Below, one piece after another: positions 51,136-59,216 of a stretch of DNA of 64,000 nucleotides. This stretch comes from Ornithinibacillus salinisoli (GTDB lineage: Bacteria; Bacillota; Bacilli; Bacillales; Amphibacillaceae). The stretch lies in NCBI RefSeq assembly GCF_042682545.1, contig NZ_JBHUHQ010000009.1. One strand, given 5' to 3'. The notes under the pieces are model-generated. The model saw only the letters and a program-made list of their open reading frames with translations, was not told the DNA's origin and did not search any database. How positions within the stretch are numbered: position 1 is the first letter of the stretch; each line of letters starts with the position of its first letter. The translations under genes and the position numbers were made by a program.

Positions 51136-51579
51136 ATGAATGTGCCTATGACAGATATGCCGGCGTTTGTAAAAAAGGAAATTGAAAAATTAAATGATTT
51201 TTTATCGCCATTTGTGAAGAAAGTTTCAAAGTATGCGTTCTGGTCATTACCTTTAATTACCTTTTCTATTGTTAACTTGTTTTTCTTACTTTTCCTTATC
51301 CCTAGCGAGGACCGGATGTTAGTGGCATTGATTTTCTATGCCATACTTGGCGCATTTGGTATGGCGTTGTCAAAAGAGGCGAAATTGCAACGTAAAGAGA
51401 TTCAAAAGATAAGTAGTGATTATATTATTGAACGAATGAAGAAAAGTGACCTCGTATCCGACCGGTTTAGAGAAGACTACATTAAGCGTGTGATAAATCA
51501 ACCGGTACGTGCGATGGATCATTTTGTAAAGTTTCTTGAAGAAGAGGATCGATTAAATAGAGCAAAATGGTTTCGTTAG
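51136..51579 (+). CDS. YwnF-like (DUF5392) membrane protein
   Basis: 147 aa with two hydrophobic segments (about 35-56 and 61-78) between an amphipathic N-terminus (PAFVKKEIEKLNDFLSPFVKK) and a charged helical C-terminal half. The layout and the KEAKLQRKEIQKISSDYIIERM segment fit the YwnF family of Bacillus. Function unknown. SD GGAAGGGAA. Follows the alarmone synthetase by 40 nt and is probably in the same transcript. Confidence 0.68.
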   Translation: MNVPMTDMPAFVKKEIEKLNDFLSPFVKKVSKYAFWSLPLITFSIVNLFFLLFLIPSEDRMLVALIFYAILGAFGMALSKEAKLQRKEIQKISSDYIIERMKKSDLVSDRFREDYIKRVINQPVRAMDHFVKFLEEEDRLNRAKWFR

Positions 51580-51609
51580 TAATGGCTAAAGGTATATTGG
51601 GGGACTTGC

Positions 51610-51897
51610 ATGGAGTCAATAGCAGAGCAAACGTATTATAAGACAGAGCGTCAAGTGAATAGTATCGAGCAAGTGGATATTGAACATGAAAGAAAACTTT
51701 ATTTGTACAATGACCGAATTGAATCCAAGCACAGGGTGTTCCTGCTGCAAGAAGTATTAGACATATCATACAGGAAGCTTGGAGGAGAAGGTGGTCTACT
51801 TTATTTACACACAAATAGTGGCGTTTTCTCCTATACCGTTAAAACATCACCACAGCCATTTATAGAGCTGTGTAAGAACTATATGAACAGAACTTAA
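51610..51897 (+). CDS. conserved hypothetical protein, 95 aa
   Basis: Soluble, no signal peptide. The pattern of alternating strands ending in SGVFSYTVKTSPQPFIELCKNY resembles a small PH-like fold, tentatively. The ATG lies 9 nt after TTGGGGGAC. Thirty nt after the YwnF-like gene, so it probably belongs to the same operon. No function can be given. Confidence 0.65.
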   Translation: MESIAEQTYYKTERQVNSIEQVDIEHERKLYLYNDRIESKHRVFLLQEVLDISYRKLGGEGGLLYLHTNSGVFSYTVKTSPQPFIELCKNYMNRT

Positions 51898-51952
51898 GGA
51901 GAGGATAGTAACCGTATCATACGATAAAAATGTAGAGAATGGAGAATGTTAA

Positions 51953-52363
51953 ATGACTGTTATGATTTTTGGAGCAGCATGTTCATCAACTAGAAAAGCG
52001 AAAGAATGGTTTACGAAACAAGGAATAAGTTATGTAGAAAGAAATATCATTAAAGAACCATTAACTGTGAATGAACTAAAAGCAATCCTTCGTATGACAA
52101 TCGAAGGAACAGAGGAAATCATTTCAACGAGGTCGAAAACGTACAAAGAATTAGATTTAGATATTGATGCACTACCTTTGCAAAAATTGCTTTCATTTAT
52201 TCATGAACACCCAAGACTATTAAGAAGTCCGATTATTATTGATGAAAAAAGGCTGCAGGTTGGCTTTCATGCAGATGATATAAGACAATTCCTACCAAGG
52301 AAAACACGTGAACAGCAATTTTTAAAATGGAGATTAAACAATTTTCAAGTGGTAAAGGGTTAG
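51953..52363 (+). CDS. Spx-family regulator without the CXXC redox switch
   Basis: 136 aa, ArsC/Spx superfamily. It matches Spx closely: YVERNIIKEPLTVNELKAIL, TRSKTYKELDLD and RSPIIIDEKRLQVGF. Spx has C10-T-S-C13; here the loop reads A-A-C10-S-S-T13-R, so the second Cys is Thr and no intramolecular disulfide can form. The Spx RPI motif (R92) is SPI. The residue corresponding to Gly52, important for binding the RNA polymerase alpha subunit, is kept (IEGTEEII). It may be a constitutive or differently gated Spx paralogue. Confidence 0.87.
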   Translation: MTVMIFGAACSSTRKAKEWFTKQGISYVERNIIKEPLTVNELKAILRMTIEGTEEIISTRSKTYKELDLDIDALPLQKLLSFIHEHPRLLRSPIIIDEKRLQVGFHADDIRQFLPRKTREQQFLKWRLNNFQVVKG

Positions 52364-52481
52364 ATGGAAAGATAGAAATTACGAAATATATTCAATTTTA
52401 TTCTGTTCTAGTTTATTATTAATAATAGAATACGAAATAGGATTACGATTAAGCTAATGTTCACGAAAAGGAAGGTAGTTT

Positions 52482-53648
52482 ATGTCGGAGGAAAATATAA
52501 CTAGAATAGAAATAGATGGTAAAGAATTGATTTTGATTGGAACTGCCCATGTTTCTAAAAATAGTGCAGAACAGGTGAAAGATGTTATTGAAGCAGAGAA
52601 ACCTGATTCGGTCTGTGTGGAATTAGATGAGCAACGTTATAAATCTGTTATGGAAGGAAGTAAATGGCAGGATACAGATATTTTTAAGGTTATTAAGGAT
52701 AAGAAGGCAACATTATTATTAATGAACCTTGTTATTTCTTCTTTCCAAAAAAGGATGGCAAAGCAGTTTGGGATTAACCCTGGACAAGAGATGATTCAAG
52801 GAATCGATTCAGCTAAAGAAATTGGTGCTGAACTTGTTTTGGCTGACCGAAATATCCAAATCACTTTCTCTCGAATTTGGCGGGGAATCGGGTTAAAAGG
52901 AAAGGCGATGTTACTTACACAGGTACTAGCCAGTATCTTTACAAAAGAGACGATTTCAGAAGAAGAATTGGAAAAAATGAAATCTCAGGATATGATTGAT
53001 TCCATGCTGCATGAATTTACGGAAAGCTTTCCGAAATTAAAAAAGCCACTCATTGATGAACGAGATCAGTATTTAGCTCAAAAGATTAAAGAGGCTCCAG
53101 GGAAAAAGATTGTAGCTGTTTTAGGTGCTGCCCATGTACCTGGTATTAAAGAAGAAATTAAACGAGACCATGACTTAGGGAAGCTATCAAAACTACCACC
53201 AAAGTCCCAAGCTCCGAAAGTAATTGCTTGGGCTATACCAATTATTATCTTAGCAGTAATTCTTTACACGTTTTTGTCTAATCCATCCGATGGAATCCAA
53301 CAAACAATTAGTTGGGTCATATGGAATGGAGGCTTATCTGCGATCGGTACAGCGGTAGCGTTAGGACATCCACTTGCAGTGCTTACTGCGCTGGTTGTGG
53401 CACCGATATCTTCATTAAATCCGCTATTGGCAGCAGGGTGGTTTGCAGGGTTTGTTCAAGCATACATCACCAAACCAAATGTAAGAGATTTTCAAAATCT
53501 AACAGAGGACGCATTTACCGTAAAAGGATTTTGGCGAAATAAAGTAACTCGTATACTACTTGTTGTTGTATTTGCTAACATTGGTAGCTCGCTAGGAACA
53601 TTTATTGGTGGCGCGGATGTTGTACGGTTGTTTATTCAGAACTTGTAA
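52482..53648 (+). CDS. TraB/GumN family membrane protein
   Basis: 388 aa. N-terminal soluble domain of the TraB type with LILIGTAHVSKNSAEQV (about 15-31), VCVELDEQRY (about 46-55) and VAVLGAAHVPGI (about 210-221), carrying the paired His and Glu motifs of the family. The C-terminal 150 residues hold four hydrophobic segments (about 248-265, 285-310, 312-330, 355-380). TraB was first described as a pheromone shutdown protein in enterococci; the general function is unclear, possibly proteolytic. SD AAAGGAAGG. Confidence 0.87.
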   Translation: MSEENITRIEIDGKELILIGTAHVSKNSAEQVKDVIEAEKPDSVCVELDEQRYKSVMEGSKWQDTDIFKVIKDKKATLLLMNLVISSFQKRMAKQFGINPGQEMIQGIDSAKEIGAELVLADRNIQITFSRIWRGIGLKGKAMLLTQVLASIFTKETISEEELEKMKSQDMIDSMLHEFTESFPKLKKPLIDERDQYLAQKIKEAPGKKIVAVLGAAHVPGIKEEIKRDHDLGKLSKLPPKSQAPKVIAWAIPIIILAVILYTFLSNPSDGIQQTISWVIWNGGLSAIGTAVALGHPLAVLTALVVAPISSLNPLLAAGWFAGFVQAYITKPNVRDFQNLTEDAFTVKGFWRNKVTRILLVVVFANIGSSLGTFIGGADVVRLFIQNL

Positions 53649-53652
53649 TATA

Positions 53653-53683
53653 AAAAAGCAGACCTTTGATAGGGTCTGCTTTT
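53653..53683. terminator. bidirectional terminator
   Basis: AAAAGCAGACC/GGTCTGCTTTT with loop TTTGATAG between convergent TraB and yeeI genes. Confidence 0.87.
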
Positions 53684-53687
53684 CCTA

Positions 53688-54407
53688 TTATTCTCCTAAA
53701 TCAACGTTATGATAAACCTGTTGTACATCCTCTAAATCTTCTAAGGCATCTACTAGTTTTTCAAACTGTGTCAGTGCTTCTTCTGGAAGAGTTACATCAT
53801 TTTGCGCTAACATAGTTAGCTCTGCAACGGTAAACTCGGTAACTCCTGCATCTTTAAAAGCTTGTTGTACAGCATGGAACTGATCCGGCTCTGCGTAGAC
53901 GATGACAACATCCTCTTCTTCTAAGATATCACGAGCATCGACATCTGCTTCCATTAATATTTCCAGTACTTCTTCTTCTGATTTTCCTTCTATTCCCAAT
54001 ACCGCAGTGGCATCAAACATGTAGGCAACAGAACCGTTTACTCCCATGTTCCCACCATTTTTTCCGAAGGCTGCTCGTACATCTGCAGCTGTACGGTTCA
54101 CATTGTTTGTTAATGTATCAACTATAAGCATGGAACCATTCGGTCCAAAACCTTCGTATCGCAACTCATCGTAATTTTCTTCATCTCCACCTTTTGCCTT
54201 TTCAATTGCACGGTCGATAATGGATTTCGGTACATTATATGTTTTAGCTCGCTCTAAGACTAATTTTAGTGCTTGGTTTGCTTCTGGATCTGGTTCTCCT
54301 TGTTTGGCAGCAACATAAATCTCGCGTCCAAACTTAGCATAAATGCGACTCGTGTTTTTATCCTTTGCCGCCTTCTTTTCTTTAATATTATTCCACTTAC
54401 GGCCCAT
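53688..54407 (-). CDS. yeeI: YebC/PmpR-family protein YeeI
   Basis: 239 aa from ATG 54407, the same length as B. subtilis YeeI and starting MGRKWNNIKEKKAAKD; the ATG at 54416 is less likely. Conserved blocks: NTSRIYAKFGREIYVAAKQG (about 18-37), GGDEENYDELRYEGFGPNGS (about 73-92), GKNGGNMGVNGSVAYMF (about 115-131), VYHNVDLG at the end. The YebC family is a transcription or translation-associated factor; recent work links relatives to translation of proline stretches. Single gene. Confidence 0.93.
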   Translation of the reverse strand: MGRKWNNIKEKKAAKDKNTSRIYAKFGREIYVAAKQGEPDPEANQALKLVLERAKTYNVPKSIIDRAIEKAKGGDEENYDELRYEGFGPNGSMLIVDTLTNNVNRTAADVRAAFGKNGGNMGVNGSVAYMFDATAVLGIEGKSEEEVLEILMEADVDARDILEEEDVVIVYAEPDQFHAVQQAFKDAGVTEFTVAELTMLAQNDVTLPEEALTQFEKLVDALEDLEDVQQVYHNVDLGE

Positions 54408-54789
54408 AGTTAACACTCTCTTTCTGCATATGTGTAATCAAGTAATAGGTACTTGTTGTATTCCCATTTTTAAGTATACATCAAAAGTCAAATATTTTTA
54501 AGTTGGTAGCTAGGAATTATTGAAAAGGTGCGACGGAGCTCTTTTGAGGAGATATACGGAACTCTTGTCCTTTAGCTTCAAAAATAGCCACAAGTATAAC
54601 AAATAAGGAATCAAATGACCGCTGCAATACTTCTCTGCGGCAATACTATACCAAGTGCAATTACATCAACTACAGTGAACTCGCATGTGGAATTGATGTG
54701 CACTGTTCAACGGGCATTTTTGTTTACTTTTTATAGAAATGAAGCTAATATACTTAGGGGCACGAAATATTAAGGGCGGCGATTCAATA
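54408..54789. other. gap before the MFS gene, with dyad
   Basis: No gene. The segment contains ACATCAA/TTGATGT (54663-54699), flanked by GTGCA/TGCAC, around a 23-nt centre, and CCGC/GCGG pairs near 54618-54638. These suggest RNA structure or an operator for the MFS gene, without further support. Confidence 0.35.
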
Positions 54790-56025
54790 ATGAGTCTATT
54801 CTTTCAGGAATGGTCGGATCAGTTTAAGACGTATAATAAAAATATTAAACTGGCAATTATAGCAAATCTCTTTTCCCAAATTGGTTTGGGAATGTTTATG
54901 GTTATATATAATTTTTATATTCGAGAGCTTGGAATGAGTCAGGACGTTAATGGTCAGGTCATCTCTTTAACGGCACTTGCAACAGCAATTATTTTAGTTC
55001 CTGCAGGGATTTTAAGTGACCGATTGGGACGGAAAAATGTGATGATATTTGGTGTCGTTGCTTCCGGAGCAATCCTGATTTTTCGTAGTGTGGTAGAAAT
55101 GCAAACCCTCTTGCTGGGGGCTGGTTTTGCAACTGGGCTTTTCACTGCGTTTTTGCAAGTTTCATCGATACCGTGACTCGCGGAAAACTCCACCCCTAAA
55201 CAGCGGGTTCACTTATTTAGTTTGCATGCTGCAATTATGACCGGAGCACAAGTAATTGGTAGTTTGCTAGGTGGTGGTCTAACCGATTTATTTGCGTTGG
55301 TTACAACGGATTTACTGAGTATTCGGTTTACCCTTATTATTGGGAGTATCTTTTATTTAATAGCATTCTTTCCAATTATGAAAATGACTGAACGTCAAAA
55401 ACCTGTTGTTGAGAAAAAGGAAAAGATAAATATTAAAGCCTTTTTTAACAACAATAAAACAGGGTTTAAAGTAATCGCGTTGTTTGCATTTGCTCAATTA
55501 TTAATTGGGTTTGGAAGTGGATTAGTTGTGCCATACTTGAACCTATATTTTGCTGATCGATTTGATGCATCTAATGCCATTGTTGGTCTAGTAATCTCAT
55601 TAGGGCAAGGAGCTACAGCTATCGCGATGTTTATTGGTCCATTAGTAGTTAAAAAGATTGGGGAAGTTCGAGCAGTTGTTACGTTACAGCTACTATCCTT
55701 GCCGTTTCTTTTATTAACTGCTTACACACAGAATATATGGATAGCGAGTATTGGTTTCCTATTTAGACAGGCCTTGATGAATGCAGGGAATCCAATTCAG
55801 GCATCGTTAATAATGTCGAAGGTCGATGACTCGATGAAGGGGTTGGCTAATTCCATAAATCAAATGGTATTCCAGCTAGGCTGGGCATTTATGGGTCCAG
55901 TATCTACATCAATCGTTCTTGTATCAGGAGCATACTGGGGATACGCACACGTCTTCACCATAACAGCCGGACTATACCTAATAGCATCCCTATACTTCTT
56001 CTTCGTCTTTCGATCGCTCAAATAG
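54790..56025 (+). pseudogene. MFS transporter split by an in-frame TGA
   Basis: ATG 54790 begins MSLFFQEWSDQFKTYNKNI; the frame encodes the first four to five helices with the MFS loop GILSDRLGRKNVMIFG, then hits TGA at 55174-55176 in QVSSIP-stop-LAENSTPKQRVHLFS, and continues in the same frame to TAG at 56025 with the other helices. Only one nonsense codon interrupts a 411-codon gene. Re-initiation at 55222 would give 267 aa with the second half only. Relatives are drug or sugar exporters; the substrate is unknown. The stop codon is the first triplet of a dispersed hairpin repeat. Confidence 0.85.
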
Positions 56026-56065
56026 GTGCCTGTCACTTGTAAATATTTTACAGGTGACAGGCACC
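56023..56065. repeat. GGTGCCTGTCAC hairpin repeat, copy 1
   Basis: GGTGCCTGTCACTTGTAAA pairs with TTTACAGGTGACAGGCACC (one mismatch). The leading TAG is the stop codon of the MFS gene. Copy 2 is at 59103-59146, and a single arm is at 57325-57337. There is no long U-tract, so it is not a standard terminator. Confidence 0.85.
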
Positions 56066-56070
56066 CTTAC

Positions 56071-56364
56071 TTATAAGTGAATAGAAATGCTTGTTCCGTC
56101 ATGTAGTTTTGTGTCTACGATGGTTAGCCCTCGATGATTTTGTAATTCATTGATGGTTGTTTTTAGCAGGGGTTTTATAATTTCTTTATTAACTGGGAAG
56201 GGTGTGTTAGTTGGGTTATTTGTCGTGGTGTATTCCTCCGCAGAAACAATTTTTTTAAATATAAAGTTGGAGCAAAGAATGGAACTAGACGATTTTAGTA
56301 CAAAGTATGGGATGGGTATGGTGATTTTATATCTACCTTTGGTTTTAATCTTAACTTTTATCAT
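56071..56364 (-). CDS. hypothetical protein, 97 aa
   Basis: From ATG 56364 (an alternative start at 56376 overlaps the next gene's end). No family recognised. It begins MIKVKIKTKGRYKITIPIPYF, with a long beta-like N-terminal half and a polar C-terminal half (LKTTINELQNHRGLTIVDTK). Third gene of a possible operon after the DUF2089 and SHOCT-like genes, 14-15 nt from the previous one. A membrane-associated partner role is possible. Confidence 0.55.
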   Translation of the reverse strand: MIKVKIKTKGRYKITIPIPYFVLKSSSSILCSNFIFKKIVSAEEYTTTNNPTNTPFPVNKEIIKPLLKTTINELQNHRGLTIVDTKLHDGTSISIHL

Positions 56365-56378
56365 ATCTTTTTCCACTC

Positions 56379-56759
56379 CTATTCTACAAAAATAGCTACT
56401 TTCTCACCTTCTGCAGAATTAATGTCGACGATCTGTCCTTCTAATTCCTGATCAATTGCCTCTAAAATGAGGTCAATATCTAAGTCCTTCACATACTTTT
56501 CAGATTCCGGGAGACTTGCTGCAATTCCGTGACCAGCTTTTAAAACTACATTTACTAGTCTAATTGGTAAATTGACAGTGACCGTATCTTTTTCATCAGA
56601 TAGAACGCGGATTTTTAATGTCTTATCCATGTAATTTGTTTTCTTTTGTTTAGGTGCTTCTTCCTTTTCCTTAAGTAATTGAATAAGCTCTGTAGCTTTG
56701 GAAGCATCAATTTTCCCTGCTTCCATCATTTGCAACACTTTTGCGATTTCTTCTTTCAT
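56379..56759 (-). CDS. SHOCT-like / YvlB-type protein, 126 aa
   Basis: The N-terminus MKEEIAKVLQMMEAGKIDASKATELI is the short oligomerisation-type SHOCT-like helix pair seen in YvlB and many DUF2089-adjacent proteins. After a KEEAPKQKK linker comes a beta-rich C-terminal domain (TLKIRVLSDEKDTVTVNLPI). The gene lies 12 nt after the DUF2089 gene. It is expected to pair with it in one regulatory or stress module; function unknown. Confidence 0.7.
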   Translation of the reverse strand: MKEEIAKVLQMMEAGKIDASKATELIQLLKEKEEAPKQKKTNYMDKTLKIRVLSDEKDTVTVNLPIRLVNVVLKAGHGIAASLPESEKYVKDLDIDLILEAIDQELEGQIVDINSAEGEKVAIFVE

Positions 56760-56771
56760 TTTATTTCCTCC

Positions 56772-57134
56772 TTATTTTTTAAGCATTTTAATCGCTTCAT
56801 CAGGATTTATTTCTCCTTTTTCCATTCTTTCAATAATTTTTCGTTCATCACCACTATGATGCTGTTTAGGTTTGTAATCTAAAACGCCAATAATGTCATT
56901 TAACTTGCCACGCACAGTAGGATAGGATACGCCAAGCTCTTTTTCGACCTCTTTGATGTTCCCTCGACATACAAGAAACGTTTCGATGAAATGGAGTTGT
57001 TCCTTTGACAACGTGGATAGTTTGGTTAACTCAAACTCATTTTCAATCGTTGTATGACAATGGTTGCAATGTAATTTTGTAATTGTTAATGTTTCGCTGC
57101 AAACGGGACAATTTGTTAGTACTGGATGTGTCAT
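56772..57134 (-). CDS. DUF2089 family zinc-ribbon/HTH protein
   Basis: 120 aa from ATG 57134, preceded by AAAGGATAAT; the longer frame from 57194 has no SD. An N-terminal zinc ribbon CPVCSETLTITKLHCNHC is followed by an HTH-like region (GNIKEVEKELGVSYPTVRGKLNDI) and a short C-terminal helix pair (EKGEINPDEAIKML). DUF2089 proteins are probable DNA-binding regulators. The SHOCT-like helix motif at its C-terminus echoes the next gene, so both may interact through it. Driven by a good promoter just upstream. Confidence 0.82.
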   Translation of the reverse strand: MTHPVLTNCPVCSETLTITKLHCNHCHTTIENEFELTKLSTLSKEQLHFIETFLVCRGNIKEVEKELGVSYPTVRGKLNDIIGVLDYKPKQHHSGDERKIIERMEKGEINPDEAIKMLKK

Positions 57135-57162
57135 AATATTATCCTTTCGTAATTTTGAATTT

Positions 57163-57191
57163 ATTATATAACTATTCATTTGAAAAGTAAA
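57163..57191 (-). promoter_or_regulatory. SigA-type promoter of the DUF2089 operon
   Basis: On the minus strand TTTACT (57186-57191) and TATAAT (57163-57168) with an exact 17-nt spacer; perfect -10. The start codon is 29 nt downstream of the -10. Confidence 0.8.
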
Positions 57192-57324
57192 CATAAAAAT
57201 TAATATATATTAAAAATATATAATTATAATTAATTAATTATGATTTTAAAATTAATATAATTAATCTATGCATTAATTATGGTGTTCCGGAGATGCTTTC
57301 GACAGTAAACGACAAAATTCGGGT

Positions 57325-57337
57325 GGTGACAGGCACC
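57325..57337. repeat. single arm of the GGTGCCTGTCAC repeat
   Basis: GGTGACAGGCACC, the 3' arm of the repeat, without a matching 5' arm. It lies upstream of the chemoreceptor gene in an AT-rich gap that contains nested TTAAT/ATTAA palindromes (57200-57270) but no gene. Confidence 0.7.
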
Positions 57338-57434
57338 TTTAATTATTTTTCACATGGGGTTTACATGTTTTTAATATTGGGTTGGTACAATTTTACTATA
57401 TGAATGGATTTTGTTGGAAATGGTGGGGTTGTAT

Positions 57435-59105
57435 ATGCGTAGGAGCATAAGGGATGTAAATTTAAAAACGAGATTAGTGTTTATATTTAGTGTGTTATTA
57501 ATCATATCTATTATTTCTGTTGGGATTTCTTCTTATATGAAAGCTAAGGATATAACGATGAACACGATTGAGAATCGGCTTGAGCGAGAAGTGGACTTAA
57601 TGGGTTACATAACCAATAATTTAAAGTTTACTTATGTAAGTGATGATGCGTATTTCATGCAACAGCTAGAAATAAGTATTCGTTCTCAACGCGATAAACT
57701 ACTGGAGGAAGGAATAGACTCTGAATATTTCTATGTTACGAATGAGGATGTCACTCCCTTTAAAGTAAGCAATGAATCTCTTCCAGACATTCCAGAATCG
57801 GTAATTAACCAAATAAATGAATTAAAGAATGGGAGCTTTCATCAAACTATTAGCGGTAATAATTACACGTTTACGTTTCAGGAGATGGAAGAATTATCAG
57901 GAATTTATGTGCTACTTGTTCCAACGGATTCCTATATGGGAGAAGTAAATCAAATGGCATATTTTACAATTGGTGTAATGGTAGCAAGTATCTTAATTTC
58001 GACGCTTGTCATTCTTTTATTTGTTCGGAGTATTTCCAGACCACTAACGATGCTTCGCAAAACAATGAGAAAGGTACGGGATGGAAACTTTCAGCTTTCT
58101 GAGATTCAAACAACGATTCCAGAAATAACGTCATTACATAAAAGTTACAATACGATGATTCAGCATATGAAAACGACTTTGCATGAAATTAAAGGTACTT
58201 CATCTAACCTGGAGCAAACAGGGGGAGAATTGCAACAATCATCAAGTGGTACACTTGCGTCAAGTCATGATGTTATTGAAGCAATTCAAGTTGTTAAGCA
58301 GGGTGCAGAACAAACTGCAAGCAGCTCCGAGAGTAGTGTGGAGAGCTTCAAAATAATGAATCAAAAAGTAGGGGCAATGATATCAAACATGGATGAAGTA
58401 TTCCATAGCGCAGAAAATATGAATTCTTCAGCCATTCGTGGAGATAAAAATATGACGGAGTTAATCACCACGATACAAACATTTGAACAAGACTTTGAAA
58501 AGTTAACAAAAACAATAAAGCAGGTGCAAAATAACTCCAATGCTATCAGTGAACTTGTCGGGTTGATCCAGGGAATAGCAGAACAAACCAAATTATTATC
58601 ACTTAATGCTGCAATTGAAGCTGCTCGTGCTGGTGATGCCGGGAAGGGGTTTGCTGTAGTGGCAAACGAAGTTGGGAAGCTTGCTGAACAATCATCAGTT
58701 GCGGCAGTCCAAATTACAGATTCCATAACGAATATGGAGAGTATGACGAAAAGTGCATCTAATGAATTTGATAATATGCTGGTAAAGACAAACTCGACAT
58801 TAGAAAAGTCGAAGGAGTCGAAGCGATCGAATGATGATCTTATGCATCAGATTTTAGGGGTAAGTAATGACCTAAAAGGAATGCAAGTGGAGTTAAATGA
58901 TCTAAAGCATATCCTACCGGGACTAGAAAAAGAAACGATAAGCTTTTTATCAGTATCCCAAGAAACGTTAGCTAGTGCAGAAGAAATGCTTGCAAGTAGT
59001 GAGAATCAAGTTCAACAAATGGAAGCAACACATGACATTGGACTAAAACTAATCCAAGCCTCCAAATCACTAGCAAATCATACCAAGCAATTTAAAATTG
59101 ATTAG
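57435..59105 (+). CDS. methyl-accepting chemotaxis protein
   Basis: 556 aa from ATG 57435, which has GGTGGGG 6-7 nt upstream; an upstream TTG at 57411 lacks an SD. Layout: N-terminal helix (about 12-32), extracytoplasmic sensor domain (about 33-180, small, unclassified), second helix (about 183-203), HAMP, then a methyl-accepting coiled coil with the conserved hairpin tip EQTKLLSLNAAIEAARAGDAGKGFAVVANEV (in parts, near residues 386-416). It signals through CheA/CheW. The TAG stop is the first triplet of the second copy of the dispersed hairpin repeat. Confidence 0.92.
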   Translation: MRRSIRDVNLKTRLVFIFSVLLIISIISVGISSYMKAKDITMNTIENRLEREVDLMGYITNNLKFTYVSDDAYFMQQLEISIRSQRDKLLEEGIDSEYFYVTNEDVTPFKVSNESLPDIPESVINQINELKNGSFHQTISGNNYTFTFQEMEELSGIYVLLVPTDSYMGEVNQMAYFTIGVMVASILISTLVILLFVRSISRPLTMLRKTMRKVRDGNFQLSEIQTTIPEITSLHKSYNTMIQHMKTTLHEIKGTSSNLEQTGGELQQSSSGTLASSHDVIEAIQVVKQGAEQTASSSESSVESFKIMNQKVGAMISNMDEVFHSAENMNSSAIRGDKNMTELITTIQTFEQDFEKLTKTIKQVQNNSNAISELVGLIQGIAEQTKLLSLNAAIEAARAGDAGKGFAVVANEVGKLAEQSSVAAVQITDSITNMESMTKSASNEFDNMLVKTNSTLEKSKESKRSNDDLMHQILGVSNDLKGMQVELNDLKHILPGLEKETISFLSVSQETLASAEEMLASSENQVQQMEATHDIGLKLIQASKSLANHTKQFKID

Positions 59106-59146
59106 GTGCCTGTCACTTGTAAAATTTTTACAAGTGACAGGCACCT
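59103..59146. repeat. GGTGCCTGTCAC hairpin repeat, copy 2
   Basis: TAGGTGCCTGTCACTTGT pairs perfectly with ACAAGTGACAGGCACCTA around an A/T-only centre. Again the leading TAG is the stop codon of the upstream gene. It is followed by AAAAAAAG, which on the minus strand forms the tail of the pst terminator. Confidence 0.88.
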
Positions 59147-59176
59147 AAAAAAAGACTGGCTATTCGATAGCCAGTC
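59147..59176 (-). terminator. pst operon terminator
   Basis: GACTGGCTA/TAGCCAGTC, 9 bp perfect, loop TCGAA on the minus strand, then seven T. It ends the pstSCAB transcript. Confidence 0.88.
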
Positions 59177-59216
59177 AACTGTTTTATATAGAACGGGAGG
59201 AGTTCTTTTATTAGTT

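Noticed and set aside
55174..55176. TGA in the MFS gene as selenocysteine
   Set aside because: No SECIS-like hairpin is evident after it, and MFS transporters are not known selenoproteins; nonsense mutation is simpler.
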